Origin: Porticoccus sp041395745
GTDB taxonomy: Bacteria > Pseudomonadota > Gammaproteobacteria > Pseudomonadales > Porticoccaceae
Direction of reading: 5' to 3'
DNA length: 64,000 nucleotides
NCBI GenBank assembly: GCA_041395745.1
Contig: JAWKZV010000003.1
Location: 372,001 to 436,000 of the forward strand
The notes under the pieces are model-generated. The model did not search any database, was not told the DNA's origin, and saw only the letters and a program-made list of their open reading frames with translations. Below, piece by piece: positions 26,074-33,892 of this stretch (position 1 is its first letter; the number at the start of each line of letters is the position of its first letter). Both the position numbers and the translations under genes were made by a program.

Positions 26074-26469
26074 ATGAGAAAACCCCAGGAACCCACCTCC
26101 AGTAAGAATTCCCTGGGAAGGGAGGCGGAACGGTGGTCGCGTCACTACCTGGAACAACATGGACTGCGCACAATGGAGGCCAATTACCGCACGCCCAGAG
26201 GTGAAATCGACCTGATCATGCTGGAGGGCAATACGCTGGTTTTCGTGGAGGTACGCCTACGCAGCAATCCTGGATATGCCAGCGCCGCCCAGAGCATCAC
26301 CCATGCAAAGCAACAACGAATCATTGCCAGCGCCGAGCATTATCTACAGGCAACAAAACTGGGGGATAAACACCCCTGTCGCTTTGATGCAGTATGCCTC
26401 ACCAAAGATCAAGGCAATACCAAAGCGTATCAGGTAGAATGGCTGCGAGATGCTTTCAGCCTGCCCTAG
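26074..26469 (+). CDS. yraN: UPF0102 / YraN family nuclease-like protein
   Basis: A 131-residue member of the UPF0102 family, which has a restriction-endonuclease-like fold. The conserved core is visible: LGREAERWSRHYLEQHG, the acidic RGEIDLIMLEG and VFVEVRLRS, matching the D-(E/Q)XK-type arrangement, with R replacing the usual lysine after VEV. The biological role is unproven; homologues have been linked to DNA processing. It follows lpoA-like genes in many gammaproteobacteria and here leads a tight yraN-diaA-dolP run (6-bp gap, then an overlap). ATG 26074 has AGGA about ten bases upstream. Confidence 0.92.
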   Translation: MRKPQEPTSSKNSLGREAERWSRHYLEQHGLRTMEANYRTPRGEIDLIMLEGNTLVFVEVRLRSNPGYASAAQSITHAKQQRIIASAEHYLQATKLGDKHPCRFDAVCLTKDQGNTKAYQVEWLRDAFSLP

Positions 26470-26475
26470 AGAACC

Positions 26476-27063
26476 ATGGAATCAAGTGTCATCGAGCTTT
26501 TTCACCAGAGCATAGAAGCGAAAATGGCTGCTGGTGAAGCCCTTGCTCCTCTTATCGCAAAAGCCAGCAGCAAAACTGTTGAGCAGCTTTTACAGGGCCA
26601 CAAGGTACTGTGCTGCGGCAATGGTTTGTCCGCATCACTGTCTAATATGTTTACCAAATCCCTGGTTCTTCAATACCAACTGGAACGCCCGGGCTTTCCT
26701 GCGGTCTGTCTCAATAATGACAGTACATTGATTACAGCCATCGGCCACCATCACAGCGTCAGCGAGATATTTAGCCGCCAGATAAAAACCCTTGGCCAAC
26801 CGGGTGACCTATTGGTGATCTTCAGCCTCGGAACCAACCCCAGCAATCTTGTGCAGGCGATTCACACCGCCCACGACCGCGGCATGTCCGTGATCGGCTT
26901 CACCGGGGCTGGAGACCGGGATCTCTCAGCGCTGTTAAGCGGGGATGACATTGAAATTCGGGTAGATCACAGCGACCGTCACCGTATCAGCGAAGTGCAC
27001 TTACTGAGCCTGTTCTGTCTCTGCGATCTCATCGACAAACAACTTTTTGGAGGAACCTACTAA
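26476..27063 (+). CDS. diaA: SIS-domain protein, DiaA/GmhA family
   Basis: A 195-residue single SIS-domain protein. The phosphosugar-binding GNGLSASLSNMFTKSL and IFSLGTNPSNLVQAI segments are present. In the lpoA-yraN-dolP context the E. coli counterpart is DiaA, which binds DnaA and promotes initiation at oriC. The relative GmhA (sedoheptulose-7-phosphate isomerase) is similar in sequence, and the typical GmhA catalytic histidine/glutamate context is not obvious here. The call rests on synteny more than on motifs. Its TAA stop overlaps the dolP start (TAATG). Confidence 0.85.
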   Translation: MESSVIELFHQSIEAKMAAGEALAPLIAKASSKTVEQLLQGHKVLCCGNGLSASLSNMFTKSLVLQYQLERPGFPAVCLNNDSTLITAIGHHHSVSEIFSRQIKTLGQPGDLLVIFSLGTNPSNLVQAIHTAHDRGMSVIGFTGAGDRDLSALLSGDDIEIRVDHSDRHRISEVHLLSLFCLCDLIDKQLFGGTY

Positions 27064-27635
27064 TGTTGCAACGCCTGGCAGCTCTGCTGCTGATCAGCGT
27101 CGTCACCTTGAGCGGATGCACCAACGTCATCCATGCTACCACCGATAAACCTATCAAGCCGGACCCAACCAAGACCTCTGTGGGCACAGACATCGATGAC
27201 TGGCAACTGGAGACCCTGATCGGTGTGAATATCAAGAAGGCCAGCCCCTTCCTTGAACACGCCCACGTCAACATCAATGCTTACAACGGGGTGATTCTGC
27301 TCACCGGGGAAGTCGCCAGCAATGATCTGCGCACATTGGCTGGTGACACCGCCCGCAACTATCGCGGCGTACGCCAGGTTCACAATGAACTTCAAGTAAC
27401 AGGATCTTCCACACTGATCTCCCGCAGTAACGATGTATGGCTATCCACCAAGGTGCGGTCCAAATTGATTGCTGAAAAGAACATGAAGTCGACCCGGATC
27501 AAAGTGGTGACGGAAAACGGCGTGATTTACCTAATGGGCCTGGTCACCCGCAGCACCGGTGATCACGCAGCCCGTATTGCCAGCACTACTCGGGGAGCGC
27601 GCAGAGTGGTCAAGGTGTTCGAATATATCGACTAA
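27063..27635 (+). CDS. dolP: Dual BON-domain outer-membrane lipoprotein
   Basis: DolP (YraP) is a lipoprotein that binds anionic phospholipid and supports outer-membrane integrity. It has 190 residues: signal peptide, lipobox LSGC with cysteine C19, then two BON domains, roughly residues 46-115 and 122-190. Each ends in the usual VRQVHNEL or ARRVVKVFEYI pattern. It starts at ATG 27063, overlapping the diaA stop. The operon ends 12 bp downstream at a strong hairpin. The residue after the lipid-modified cysteine is threonine, which predicts release to the outer membrane rather than retention. Confidence 0.95.
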   Translation: MLQRLAALLLISVVTLSGCTNVIHATTDKPIKPDPTKTSVGTDIDDWQLETLIGVNIKKASPFLEHAHVNINAYNGVILLTGEVASNDLRTLAGDTARNYRGVRQVHNELQVTGSSTLISRSNDVWLSTKVRSKLIAEKNMKSTRIKVVTENGVIYLMGLVTRSTGDHAARIASTTRGARRVVKVFEYID

Positions 27636-27646
27636 AACAGCAGACA

Positions 27647-27677
27647 TAAAAAAACGGCCCAAAGGGCCGTTTTTTTA
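27647..27677. terminator. Bidirectional terminator between dolP and thiolase
   Basis: ACGGCCC and GGGCCGT form a tight stem with an AAA loop, flanked by an A-run on the left and a T-run on the right. It can therefore stop transcription from both converging genes. Confidence 0.93.
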
Positions 27678-27691
27678 TGCTGTGAATCAGC

Positions 27692-28870
27692 TTACAGCAG
27701 CTCTACCGCCAACGCTGTAGCTTCACCTCCACCGATGCAGATACCCGCAATACCCTTGGACTTGCCATAGGTTTGCAGGGCAGCCAGCAGTGTCACGAGA
27801 ATACGCGCACCGGAAGCACCAATCGGGTGGCCAAGTGCACAGGCACCACCGTGAACGTTTACTTTCTCATGGGGCAAATCGAGCTCTTTCATTGCAGCCA
27901 TGGTAACAACCGCAAAGGCTTCATTGATTTCAAACAGATCTACTTCATCCTTGTTCCAGCCCACTTTTGCCAGCAGCTTATTGATGGCACCTACCGGTGC
28001 GGTGGTGAACCACTCCGGCTCCTGTGAGTGAGTCGTGTGGGCCAGAATCCGGGCCAGAGGCTTAAGCCCATTTTGTTCCGCTACGGACTGACGTGTCAGC
28101 ACCAGGGCGGCAGCACCGTCACTGATGGAACTGGCGTTGGCCGCAGTGACTGTGCCGTCCTTGATAAAGGCGGGACGCAGTGTCGGAATTTTATCGGCGC
28201 TGGACTTGCCGGGCTGCTCGTCAACGCTGTACAGCACCTCACCTTTGCGTCCGGCTACAGCGACCGGGGCAATTTCACTTTCAAACTTGCCTTCGGCAAT
28301 AGCCTTGTTGGCTCGTTCGAGAGAAGCGATGGCAAAGGCGTCCTGGTCTTCGCGGGTAAAGCCATACTTGGCCACGCAGTCTTCTGCAAACATACCCATC
28401 GCCTGACCATTGTAGGCATCTTCCAGGCCATCCATGGTCATGTGATCAAAGATCTGGGCATGGCCAAAGCGGTAACCGCCACGGCCCTGCAACATCAGGT
28501 AGGGGGCATTACTCATGCTCTCCATACCACCTGCCACAGCAATATCCACATTGCCCAATGTCAGACTGTCAAAGGCATTCATCACTGCCCGCATGCCGGA
28601 ACCGCAGACCTTGTTGAGAGTGGTAGCGCCAACACTGATCGGCAAGCCTGCACCCAGGGCAGCCTGACGCGCCGGAGCCTGACGCAAGCCTGCGGTCAGT
28701 ACACAGCCCATATCCACGGAACCAATCTGTTCGGGGGTCACACCGGCACGCTCTACAGCCGCCTTGATCGCAGTCGCGCCGAGGTGGGTCGTGGCAACGC
28801 CGTTAAATTGACCTTGCATGCTGCCGATCGGCGTGCGTGCCATACCGACAATTACAATAGGATCTGACAT
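27692..28870 (-). CDS. Acetyl-CoA C-acetyltransferase (thiolase II)
   Basis: A 392-residue thiolase that condenses or cleaves acetoacetyl-CoA. The nucleophile C89 sits in NKVCGSGMRA, the active-site histidine in GGACALGHPIGASG, and the second cysteine in GICIGGGEATAL. Length and motifs fit biosynthetic PhaA/AtoB-type enzymes rather than FadA. Start ATG 28870. It lies 11 bp downstream of sspB, so it may be co-transcribed with the stringent-starvation genes, an unusual pairing. No other fatty-acid or PHB gene is nearby. Confidence 0.93.
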   Translation of the reverse strand: MSDPIVIVGMARTPIGSMQGQFNGVATTHLGATAIKAAVERAGVTPEQIGSVDMGCVLTAGLRQAPARQAALGAGLPISVGATTLNKVCGSGMRAVMNAFDSLTLGNVDIAVAGGMESMSNAPYLMLQGRGGYRFGHAQIFDHMTMDGLEDAYNGQAMGMFAEDCVAKYGFTREDQDAFAIASLERANKAIAEGKFESEIAPVAVAGRKGEVLYSVDEQPGKSSADKIPTLRPAFIKDGTVTAANASSISDGAAALVLTRQSVAEQNGLKPLARILAHTTHSQEPEWFTTAPVGAINKLLAKVGWNKDEVDLFEINEAFAVVTMAAMKELDLPHEKVNVHGGACALGHPIGASGARILVTLLAALQTYGKSKGIAGICIGGGEATALAVELL

Positions 28871-28881
28871 AGCAATAACCT

Positions 28882-29313
28882 CTATTTGACAACTCGCAGG
28901 GAGGGTTTCCTGATCTTCTCAACTGACCCTCCGGTTATTCCCTCTTTTCCACTGGAGGGTTTTCCAGGTCCCGTCCCTTCCGGGTCGGGATCGGTATTTT
29001 TTTCGGGCTGAAACACCATACCCTGACCATTCTCGCGGGCATAAATGCCGGTAATCGAGTGAATGGGCAGGCGAATACTGCTGGGCACCCCACCGAAACG
29101 CGTACTGAAAGCCACTTCGTCATTATTCATGATGAAAGCCGCAACAGCCCGAGGGGCAACATTCAGCACGATCTGACCGTCATTGACATGTTCCTGTGGC
29201 ACTTCAACACCGGGGTAATAGGCATCCACCACCATGTAGGGTGTGCACTGATTGTCGACAATCCAGTCGTAGAATGCGCGAATCAGATACGGTCGATTTG
29301 AAGTCATTTTCAT
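28882..29313 (-). CDS. sspB: ClpXP specificity-enhancing factor SspB
   Basis: SspB tethers ssrA-tagged and other substrates to ClpX. It has 143 residues from ATG 29313; an ATG at 29307 is also possible, and neither has a strong ribosome-binding site. The folded substrate-binding domain (NRPYLIRAFYDWIVDN, DGQIVLNVAPRAV, FGGVPSSIRLPI, GIYARENGQGMVF) is followed by a flexible tail rich in Pro, Gly and Glu. The tail ends in the ClpX-binding module RKPSLRVVK. A longer frame to 29370 would begin inside the upstream terminator hairpin and is rejected. It follows sspA as in E. coli. Confidence 0.96.
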   Translation of the reverse strand: MKMTSNRPYLIRAFYDWIVDNQCTPYMVVDAYYPGVEVPQEHVNDGQIVLNVAPRAVAAFIMNNDEVAFSTRFGGVPSSIRLPIHSITGIYARENGQGMVFQPEKNTDPDPEGTGPGKPSSGKEGITGGSVEKIRKPSLRVVK

Positions 29314-29353
29314 GTGCGCGGTGTATTCCGGGGTCGAGGGGGCATCATTGTAC

Positions 29354-29380
29354 AAAAAAAGGGACAACATGGTCCCTTTT
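29354..29380 (-). terminator. Intrinsic terminator or attenuator between sspA and sspB
   Basis: On the minus strand AAAAGGGAC and GTCCCTTTT pair around a six-base loop and run into a T-tract. It lies 20 bp after sspA and 40 bp before sspB, so sspB and the thiolase must depend on read-through or on a promoter in the short remaining gap. Confidence 0.85.
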
Positions 29381-29400
29381 CACGATGCCCGCATGTGCGG

Positions 29401-30033
29401 TCATACCCCCATTTCCCTCTCGAGCTCCGACAGGCTCTCCCGGAATGAAGGCCTATCAAACAAGCGCTTCATATAATCCTGCAAGGGCTTTACCTGCCGG
29501 GTGGCCGGCAACTTGATGCCGAGACTATCCAGACGCCACAGGATAGGTGCCAGACAACAATCCACGAGAGTGAATTCCTCGCTCATGAAGTAGGGCAGAT
29601 CCGAAAAAATCGGGGCAATACTGCACAGACTTTCCCCCAGTTCCTTGCGCGCCTTATCGGCTGCAGGGCTGCTGGGATCGGCAATGATGGTGTCGATCTG
29701 CGAGCAGCAATCCCGCTCAATACGGTGCATGAATTGACGGCTTAATGCACGGGCTACAGGATAGACCGGCAACAACGGTGGATGAGGAAAACGCTCATCC
29801 AGATATTCCATCATCACTTTGGTTTCGTACAGAGCCAAGTCGCGATCCACCAGCGTGGGCAGCGATCCGTAGGGATTCAGCTCCAGTACATCTTCCGGAA
29901 GACTTTGGGCATCAGTATTTTCGATATCAACAGTTACACCTTTTTCAGCCAAGACGATACGTACTCGATGGCTGTAGTGACAGGAGGGATCGGAAAAAAA
30001 AGTCATCGAAGATCGTTTTGCAACAACCCCCAT
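29401..30033 (-). CDS. sspA: Stringent starvation protein A
   Basis: SspA is a GST-fold protein that binds RNA polymerase-sigma70 and alters transcription in starvation and acid stress. It has 210 residues: a thioredoxin-like N-terminal domain (FFSDPSCHYSHRVRIVLAEKG, NPYGSLPTLVDRDLALYET) and an all-helical C-terminal domain. The surface Pro-His-Tyr type motif used by E. coli SspA is represented by FPHPPLLP. ATG 30033 has GAGG seven bases upstream. It sits between the bc1 operon and sspB, the Pseudomonas arrangement. A TATAAT on the minus strand at 30066-30061 may be its -10, but no good -35 accompanies it. Confidence 0.95.
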   Translation of the reverse strand: MGVVAKRSSMTFFSDPSCHYSHRVRIVLAEKGVTVDIENTDAQSLPEDVLELNPYGSLPTLVDRDLALYETKVMMEYLDERFPHPPLLPVYPVARALSRQFMHRIERDCCSQIDTIIADPSSPAADKARKELGESLCSIAPIFSDLPYFMSEEFTLVDCCLAPILWRLDSLGIKLPATRQVKPLQDYMKRLFDRPSFRESLSELEREMGV

Positions 30034-30061
30034 ATGAGAACCTCAAACAATCATTTACAAA

Positions 30062-30097
30062 TTATAAAAAGTAGATGGCCGCCCTGCGGCGGCCATC
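30062..30097 (-). terminator. Terminator of the bc1 (pet) operon
   Basis: On the minus strand GATGGCCGCC and the matching GGCGGCCATC (read as GCGGCCATC after a GCAGG loop) form a GC-rich stem followed by TACTTTTTATAATT. It lies 10 bp beyond the pet stop codon. Confidence 0.88.
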
Positions 30098-30107
30098 CCC
30101 GTAGAAA

Positions 30108-32141
30108 TCAGTGAATACCTTTCCAGTACTCTCTGTTCAGTAGCCATACCCAGATAAACAGGAAGGCGAGGAAAAGCAGGGCGTAAGTACCGATACGCTC
30201 TCTGTCTTCAGCCATCGGCTCTGCAACGTAGGTAAGGAAGTTGACCAGGTCATAAACGGCGTCATCGTACTGCTCAGGAGTCAGACTTCCTTCTTTAACC
30301 AGCTTGTAACGGCCACAATCATCCTCAAGGATTTCTTCACGAGTCAGCGGGTCGCGTTTGATACCGCCATTGGCCGCATGGACCGGGCCGGGCGCACAGT
30401 CTTGCAGACCTTGCAGATCCATCAGGGCATGGGGCATACCCACGTCCTTGAACACCTTGTTGTTGACGCCAACCGGACGAGTTGGGTCAACGTAGAAGTG
30501 ACGCAGATAGGTATACACCCACTCCGGTGAACGGGCGCGAGCCACCAGAGTCAGATCCGGTGGAGCCGCACCAAACCACTGCTTGGCCTTGGCTGCTGGC
30601 ATGGCAATGTTCATCAGGCTACCGATTTTCTGATCGGCGAATACCAGATTGTCCATCACCAAACCGGCAGGCATCTTCAGGTCATTCGCAACACGCTCCC
30701 AGCGGGAGTACTGTGCGGAGTGACAGCCCATGCAGTAATTCACGAACAGCTTGGCACCGTGCTGGAGTGATTCCTTGTCAGACAGATCGGCTTCGAACTC
30801 ATCACAGGCGATGGCGCCGCACTCATGTTCCGCTTCAGAGCCAACCGCCTTCAACGGCAGCCATGCCAGCAGCGCCACGACAACTAGGGCCGCCAGTGAC
30901 TTCCAAGGTCCGAAACCGCCATTGGTGGTGACCCTTTCCGGCTGTGGAGTAGTCTTCTCAAGCTTGGTCCAGATGGGCATCGCCAGGAAGAACAGGAAGT
31001 AAATGATGGTGCAAATCTGGGCCAGCAGGGTGCGCTCCGGAGTCGGAGCCTTCACACCCAGCACACCCAGAATGATGAAGCAAGAAGCGAACACCAGGAT
31101 GGCTACACGGCTGAAGGTGCCTTTATAGCGAATGGACTTCACCGGGCTGCGATCCAACCAGGGCAGTACAAACATGATTGCAATCGCTGCAGCCATCACC
31201 ATGAAACCGGCAAACTTGTCAGGTACCGCCCGCAGCATTGAGTAGAACGGGGTGAAGTACCATACAGGCGCAATGTGCGGCGGAGTCTTCAGGGGGTTGG
31301 CGATCTCAAAGTTCGCATGTTCCAGGAAGTAACCACCCATTTCCGGCACGAAGAACATGATGAAACAGAACACGAACAGGAACACCACAATCGGCACCAT
31401 GTCGTGAACGGTATAGTAGGGATGGAAGGGGATACCGTCGCGGGGAATACCGTTTTCGTCCTTGTTCTTCTTGATCTCAACGCCATCAGGGTTGTTGGAA
31501 CCAACTTCGTGCAGCGCCAGAATGTGGAGAACCACCAGCGCCAGCAGAATGATCGGCACAGCTACCACGTGCAGGGACATGAAGCGGTTCAGTGTGATGC
31601 CTGAAATCAGGTAGTCACCACGCACCCACTGCACGATATCTTCACCGACAACCGGGATTGCGCCGAACAGGGAGATGATCACCTGGGCACCCCAGTAGGA
31701 CATCTGGCCCCAGGGCAGCACATAGCCGAGGAAGGCTTCTGCCATCAGGGCTACATAGATGGTCATACCAAAGATCCATACCAGCTCACGCGGCGGCTTG
31801 TAAGAGCCGTAGAGCAGGCCGCGGAACATGTGCATGTACACCACGATGAAGAATGCAGATGCGCCGGTGGAATGCATGTAGCGGATAATCCATCCGTAGT
31901 CCACATCACGCATGATGTATTCCACGGAGGCAAACGCGTGCTCGGAAGAGCCCTGGTAACTCATCAGCAGCCAGATGCCGGAAAGGAGCTGGATCACCAG
32001 CACAACAATCGACAAAACACCGAAGAAATACCAGAAGTTGAAGTTTTTCGGGGCGTAATACTTGGCCATGTGGGTATCCCACGCCCGCTGAACCGGGAGA
32101 CGTTTGTCAACCCAACCCCACATTGAAGCTAACCAGTTCAT
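30108..32141 (-). CDS. Fused cytochrome b / cytochrome c1 of the bc1 complex
   Basis: One 677-residue frame holds both redox membrane subunits of ubiquinol:cytochrome c oxidoreductase. Residues 1 to about 407 are complete cytochrome b (PetB): eight membrane segments, haem-ligand histidines in the second and fourth helices (MHSTGASAFF, SLHVVAVPI) and the Qo-site motif PEW replaced in position by PVWYF. From about 408, with no stop or restart, comes a signal-peptide-like segment (PWKSLAALVVVALLAWLPL, then KAVG). Complete cytochrome c1 (PetC) follows: haem motif CMGCH at 470-474, a methionine ligand near 569 and a C-terminal anchor helix at about 648-667. In Bradyrhizobium, fbcH encodes such a polyprotein, which is cut by signal peptidase; the same is inferred here after KAVG. 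Start ATG 32141 overlaps the petA stop. Pseudomonas has separate genes. Confidence 0.95.
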   Translation of the reverse strand: MNWLASMWGWVDKRLPVQRAWDTHMAKYYAPKNFNFWYFFGVLSIVVLVIQLLSGIWLLMSYQGSSEHAFASVEYIMRDVDYGWIIRYMHSTGASAFFIVVYMHMFRGLLYGSYKPPRELVWIFGMTIYVALMAEAFLGYVLPWGQMSYWGAQVIISLFGAIPVVGEDIVQWVRGDYLISGITLNRFMSLHVVAVPIILLALVVLHILALHEVGSNNPDGVEIKKNKDENGIPRDGIPFHPYYTVHDMVPIVVFLFVFCFIMFFVPEMGGYFLEHANFEIANPLKTPPHIAPVWYFTPFYSMLRAVPDKFAGFMVMAAAIAIMFVLPWLDRSPVKSIRYKGTFSRVAILVFASCFIILGVLGVKAPTPERTLLAQICTIIYFLFFLAMPIWTKLEKTTPQPERVTTNGGFGPWKSLAALVVVALLAWLPLKAVGSEAEHECGAIACDEFEADLSDKESLQHGAKLFVNYCMGCHSAQYSRWERVANDLKMPAGLVMDNLVFADQKIGSLMNIAMPAAKAKQWFGAAPPDLTLVARARSPEWVYTYLRHFYVDPTRPVGVNNKVFKDVGMPHALMDLQGLQDCAPGPVHAANGGIKRDPLTREEILEDDCGRYKLVKEGSLTPEQYDDAVYDLVNFLTYVAEPMAEDRERIGTYALLFLAFLFIWVWLLNREYWKGIH

Positions 32142-32743
32142 TACGCGGCCTCCTGATCTACACCGATGACAATGACACTATCACTCTCGTAGGAATACGG
32201 AGGCACTTCCAGGTTTGTCGGTGCCGGAACACCGGTGAAAACCCGGCCAGCCAGATCGAACTTGGAACCGTGACAGGGACAGAAGAAGCCGCCATACCAC
32301 TTGTCGCCACCCAGATCCTGGGCACCCACATCAGGGCGATACATCGGTGCACAACCCAGGTGAGTACAGAGGCCAACAAGGACCAGATACTCTTCCTTGC
32401 CTGGGATGGCACGATTGACACCATCAACATAGACAGGTTGCTTTGACTGCTGGGATGTCGGATCACGGAACATATCGTCGTGACCATTGAGGCCATCCAG
32501 AACCTCTTTGGTACGGCGCACGATATAAACCGGCTTACCACGCCACTCGACGGTGACCATTTGACCCGGCTCAATTTTGGAAATATTGGCCTTGACTGGC
32601 GCACCGGCGGCTTTTGCCTTAGCGCTCGGGTTCCAGGAACCCACAAAAGGAACGGCTGCACCCACTACCCCGGCAGCGCCCACCACACAGGTGGCCCCTG
32701 TCAGGAAGCGTCGACGCCCCTGATTAACACCGTCATTACTCAT
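32141..32743 (-). CDS. petA: Rieske iron-sulfur subunit of the bc1 complex
   Basis: PetA carries the 2Fe-2S cluster that takes electrons from ubiquinol and passes them to cytochrome c1. It has 200 residues. The N-terminus has a twin-arginine element (RRRFLTGAT) and a hydrophobic anchor. The cluster ligands are in CTHLGC (C126, H128) and CPCHGS (C155, H158). The gene leads the pet operon and overlaps the downstream cytochrome b/c1 gene by one base (TAATG), giving a two-gene operon that encodes all three catalytic subunits. Confidence 0.98.
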   Translation of the reverse strand: MSNDGVNQGRRRFLTGATCVVGAAGVVGAAVPFVGSWNPSAKAKAAGAPVKANISKIEPGQMVTVEWRGKPVYIVRRTKEVLDGLNGHDDMFRDPTSQQSKQPVYVDGVNRAIPGKEEYLVLVGLCTHLGCAPMYRPDVGAQDLGGDKWYGGFFCPCHGSKFDLAGRVFTGVPAPTNLEVPPYSYESDSVIVIGVDQEAA

Positions 32744-32802
32744 GACGCTCTCCCGTTAACAGCAAAGGTTGGCAAATTTTTATGTCTGGAAAATGGCGTG
32801 CA

Positions 32803-32831
32803 ATAGTAAAGAAAACAACTTTTCTTTACAA
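32803..32831 (-). promoter_or_regulatory. Promoter of petA with an inverted repeat in the spacer
   Basis: On the minus strand TTGTAA (32831-32826) and TACTAT (32808-32803) are 17 bp apart. The spacer and element edges consist of a perfect inverted repeat at 32806-32829: arms GTAAAGAAAA and TTTTCTTTAC around CAAC. A protein bound there would block RNA polymerase, so this is a candidate operator. The predicted leader is about 50 nt. Confidence 0.65.
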
Positions 32832-32873
32832 GACAAACACCCACAAAAAGTAGGTAATTACTTGTTTTAAAAC

Positions 32874-32904
32874 ATAAAAAAACCCGGCCTTGGAGCCGGG
32901 TTTT
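32874..32904 (-). terminator. Terminator of the rplM-rpsI operon
   Basis: On the minus strand AACCCGGCTCC, AA and GGCCGGGTT form a GC-rich hairpin followed by seven Ts. It lies about 20 bp after the rpsI stop. Confidence 0.92.
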
Positions 32905-32923
32905 CCGGAATGCAAATCCCAGA

Positions 32924-33316
32924 TCAGCGCTTGGAGTACTGAGGGCGCTTACGGGCTTTGTGCAGACCCACTTTCTTACGCTCAACCTCACGGGCATCAC
33001 GAGTCAGGAAGCCCGCTTTGCGCAGGTCGCTACGCAAGCCTTCGTCGTACTGCACCAGCGCACGAGCAATGCCGTGACGGATCGCACCGGCCTGACCGAA
33101 GCTGCCACCACCGGCAACACTGATCTTCAAGTCAAATCTCTCGGCGCTATCCACCAACTCCAGCGGCTGGCGCACGATCATCCGTGCCACCTCACGACCG
33201 AAATACTGGTCGAGCGTGCGGTTGTTAATGGTGATGTTACCGCTACCCGCTTTCAGGAACACGCGAGCAGAAGACGTTTTGCGACGGCCGGTACCGTAGT
33301 ATTGGGTGTCTGCCAT
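32924..33316 (-). CDS. rpsI: 30S ribosomal protein S9
   Basis: S9 binds the 3' major domain of 16S rRNA, and its C-terminal tail reaches the P-site tRNA. It has 130 residues, the E. coli length. The conserved YYGTGRRKTSSARVFLKAGSG start and the C-terminal basic tail KARKRPQYSKR are intact. It lies 13 bp downstream of rplM, the usual L13-S9 operon, and ends at a strong terminator. Confidence 0.99.
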   Translation of the reverse strand: MADTQYYGTGRRKTSSARVFLKAGSGNITINNRTLDQYFGREVARMIVRQPLELVDSAERFDLKISVAGGGSFGQAGAIRHGIARALVQYDEGLRSDLRKAGFLTRDAREVERKKVGLHKARKRPQYSKR

Positions 33317-33329
33317 AATTAACTATCCG

Positions 33330-33758
33330 TCAGATATTCAGTTCTTGCGGCTGCTGAGCAGTATGGGGGTGCTCTGCGCCGGGATATACTTTCAGCTTCT
33401 TGAACATGGCACGACCCAGAGGACCTTTCGGCAGCATGCCTTTAACGGCGTTCTGGATTGTGCGCTCAGGAGCCTTGTCGATCAGTTTTTCAAAGCTGAT
33501 GGACTTCAGACCACCCGGATAACCGGTGTGGCTGTGGTAAATCTTGTCTTTTGCCTTGTTGCCGGTAACGCGAACCTGCTCGGCGTTGACCACCACAATG
33601 TAATCCCCGGTATCCACGTGAGGAGTGTACTCGGGCTTGTGCTTGCCACGCAGGCGAGAAGCAACTTCGGCAGCCAAACGGCCCAATGTCTTGCCAGCAG
33701 CATCTACGACAAACCAGTCGCGCTGGACAGTTTCGGGCTTCGCAATAAATGTTTTCAT
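33330..33758 (-). CDS. rplM: 50S ribosomal protein L13
   Basis: L13 is an early-assembly protein of the large subunit. It has 142 residues, exactly the E. coli length, when started at ATG 33758 (MKTFIAKPETVQRDW). The frame is open 72 bases further upstream but covers the promoter and is non-coding. GGYKSISFEKL-like and GMLPKGPLGRAMFKKLKVY segments are typical. In E. coli this operon is controlled by L13 binding its own leader. A small hairpin just upstream at 33774-33794 could be the counterpart. Confidence 0.99.
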   Translation of the reverse strand: MKTFIAKPETVQRDWFVVDAAGKTLGRLAAEVASRLRGKHKPEYTPHVDTGDYIVVVNAEQVRVTGNKAKDKIYHSHTGYPGGLKSISFEKLIDKAPERTIQNAVKGMLPKGPLGRAMFKKLKVYPGAEHPHTAQQPQELNI

Positions 33759-33773
33759 CTTTTCCTGCCTGAA

Positions 33774-33794
33774 CTTTTTGGCCTTCCCAAAAGG
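33774..33794 (-). promoter_or_regulatory. Hairpin in the rplM leader
   Basis: On the minus strand CCTTTTGG and CCAAAAAG pair around GAAGG. It lies in the 5' leader, 15-35 bases before rplM, and may be an autoregulatory structure bound by L13. That role is inferred only from the E. coli operon. Confidence 0.45.
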
Positions 33795-33801
33795 AGGGCG
33801 C

Positions 33802-33830
33802 ATTTTACAGATCGTGCATACCCTTTTCAA
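33802..33830 (-). promoter_or_regulatory. Sigma70 promoter of rplM-rpsI
   Basis: On the minus strand TTGAAA (33830-33825) and TAAAAT (33807-33802) are separated by 17 bp, close to consensus. Transcription would start near 33795, about 36 bases before rplM. Confidence 0.8.
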
Positions 33831-33892
33831 GGATATTTTTTCGCCTGAAAATCAATACCTGAGCACCCTCTGCCAAAGCAGCCAAACCGCCT

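Noticed and set aside
29314..29370. Longer sspB beginning at 29370
   Set aside because: The start would lie inside a terminator hairpin, and the added residues do not match SspB.
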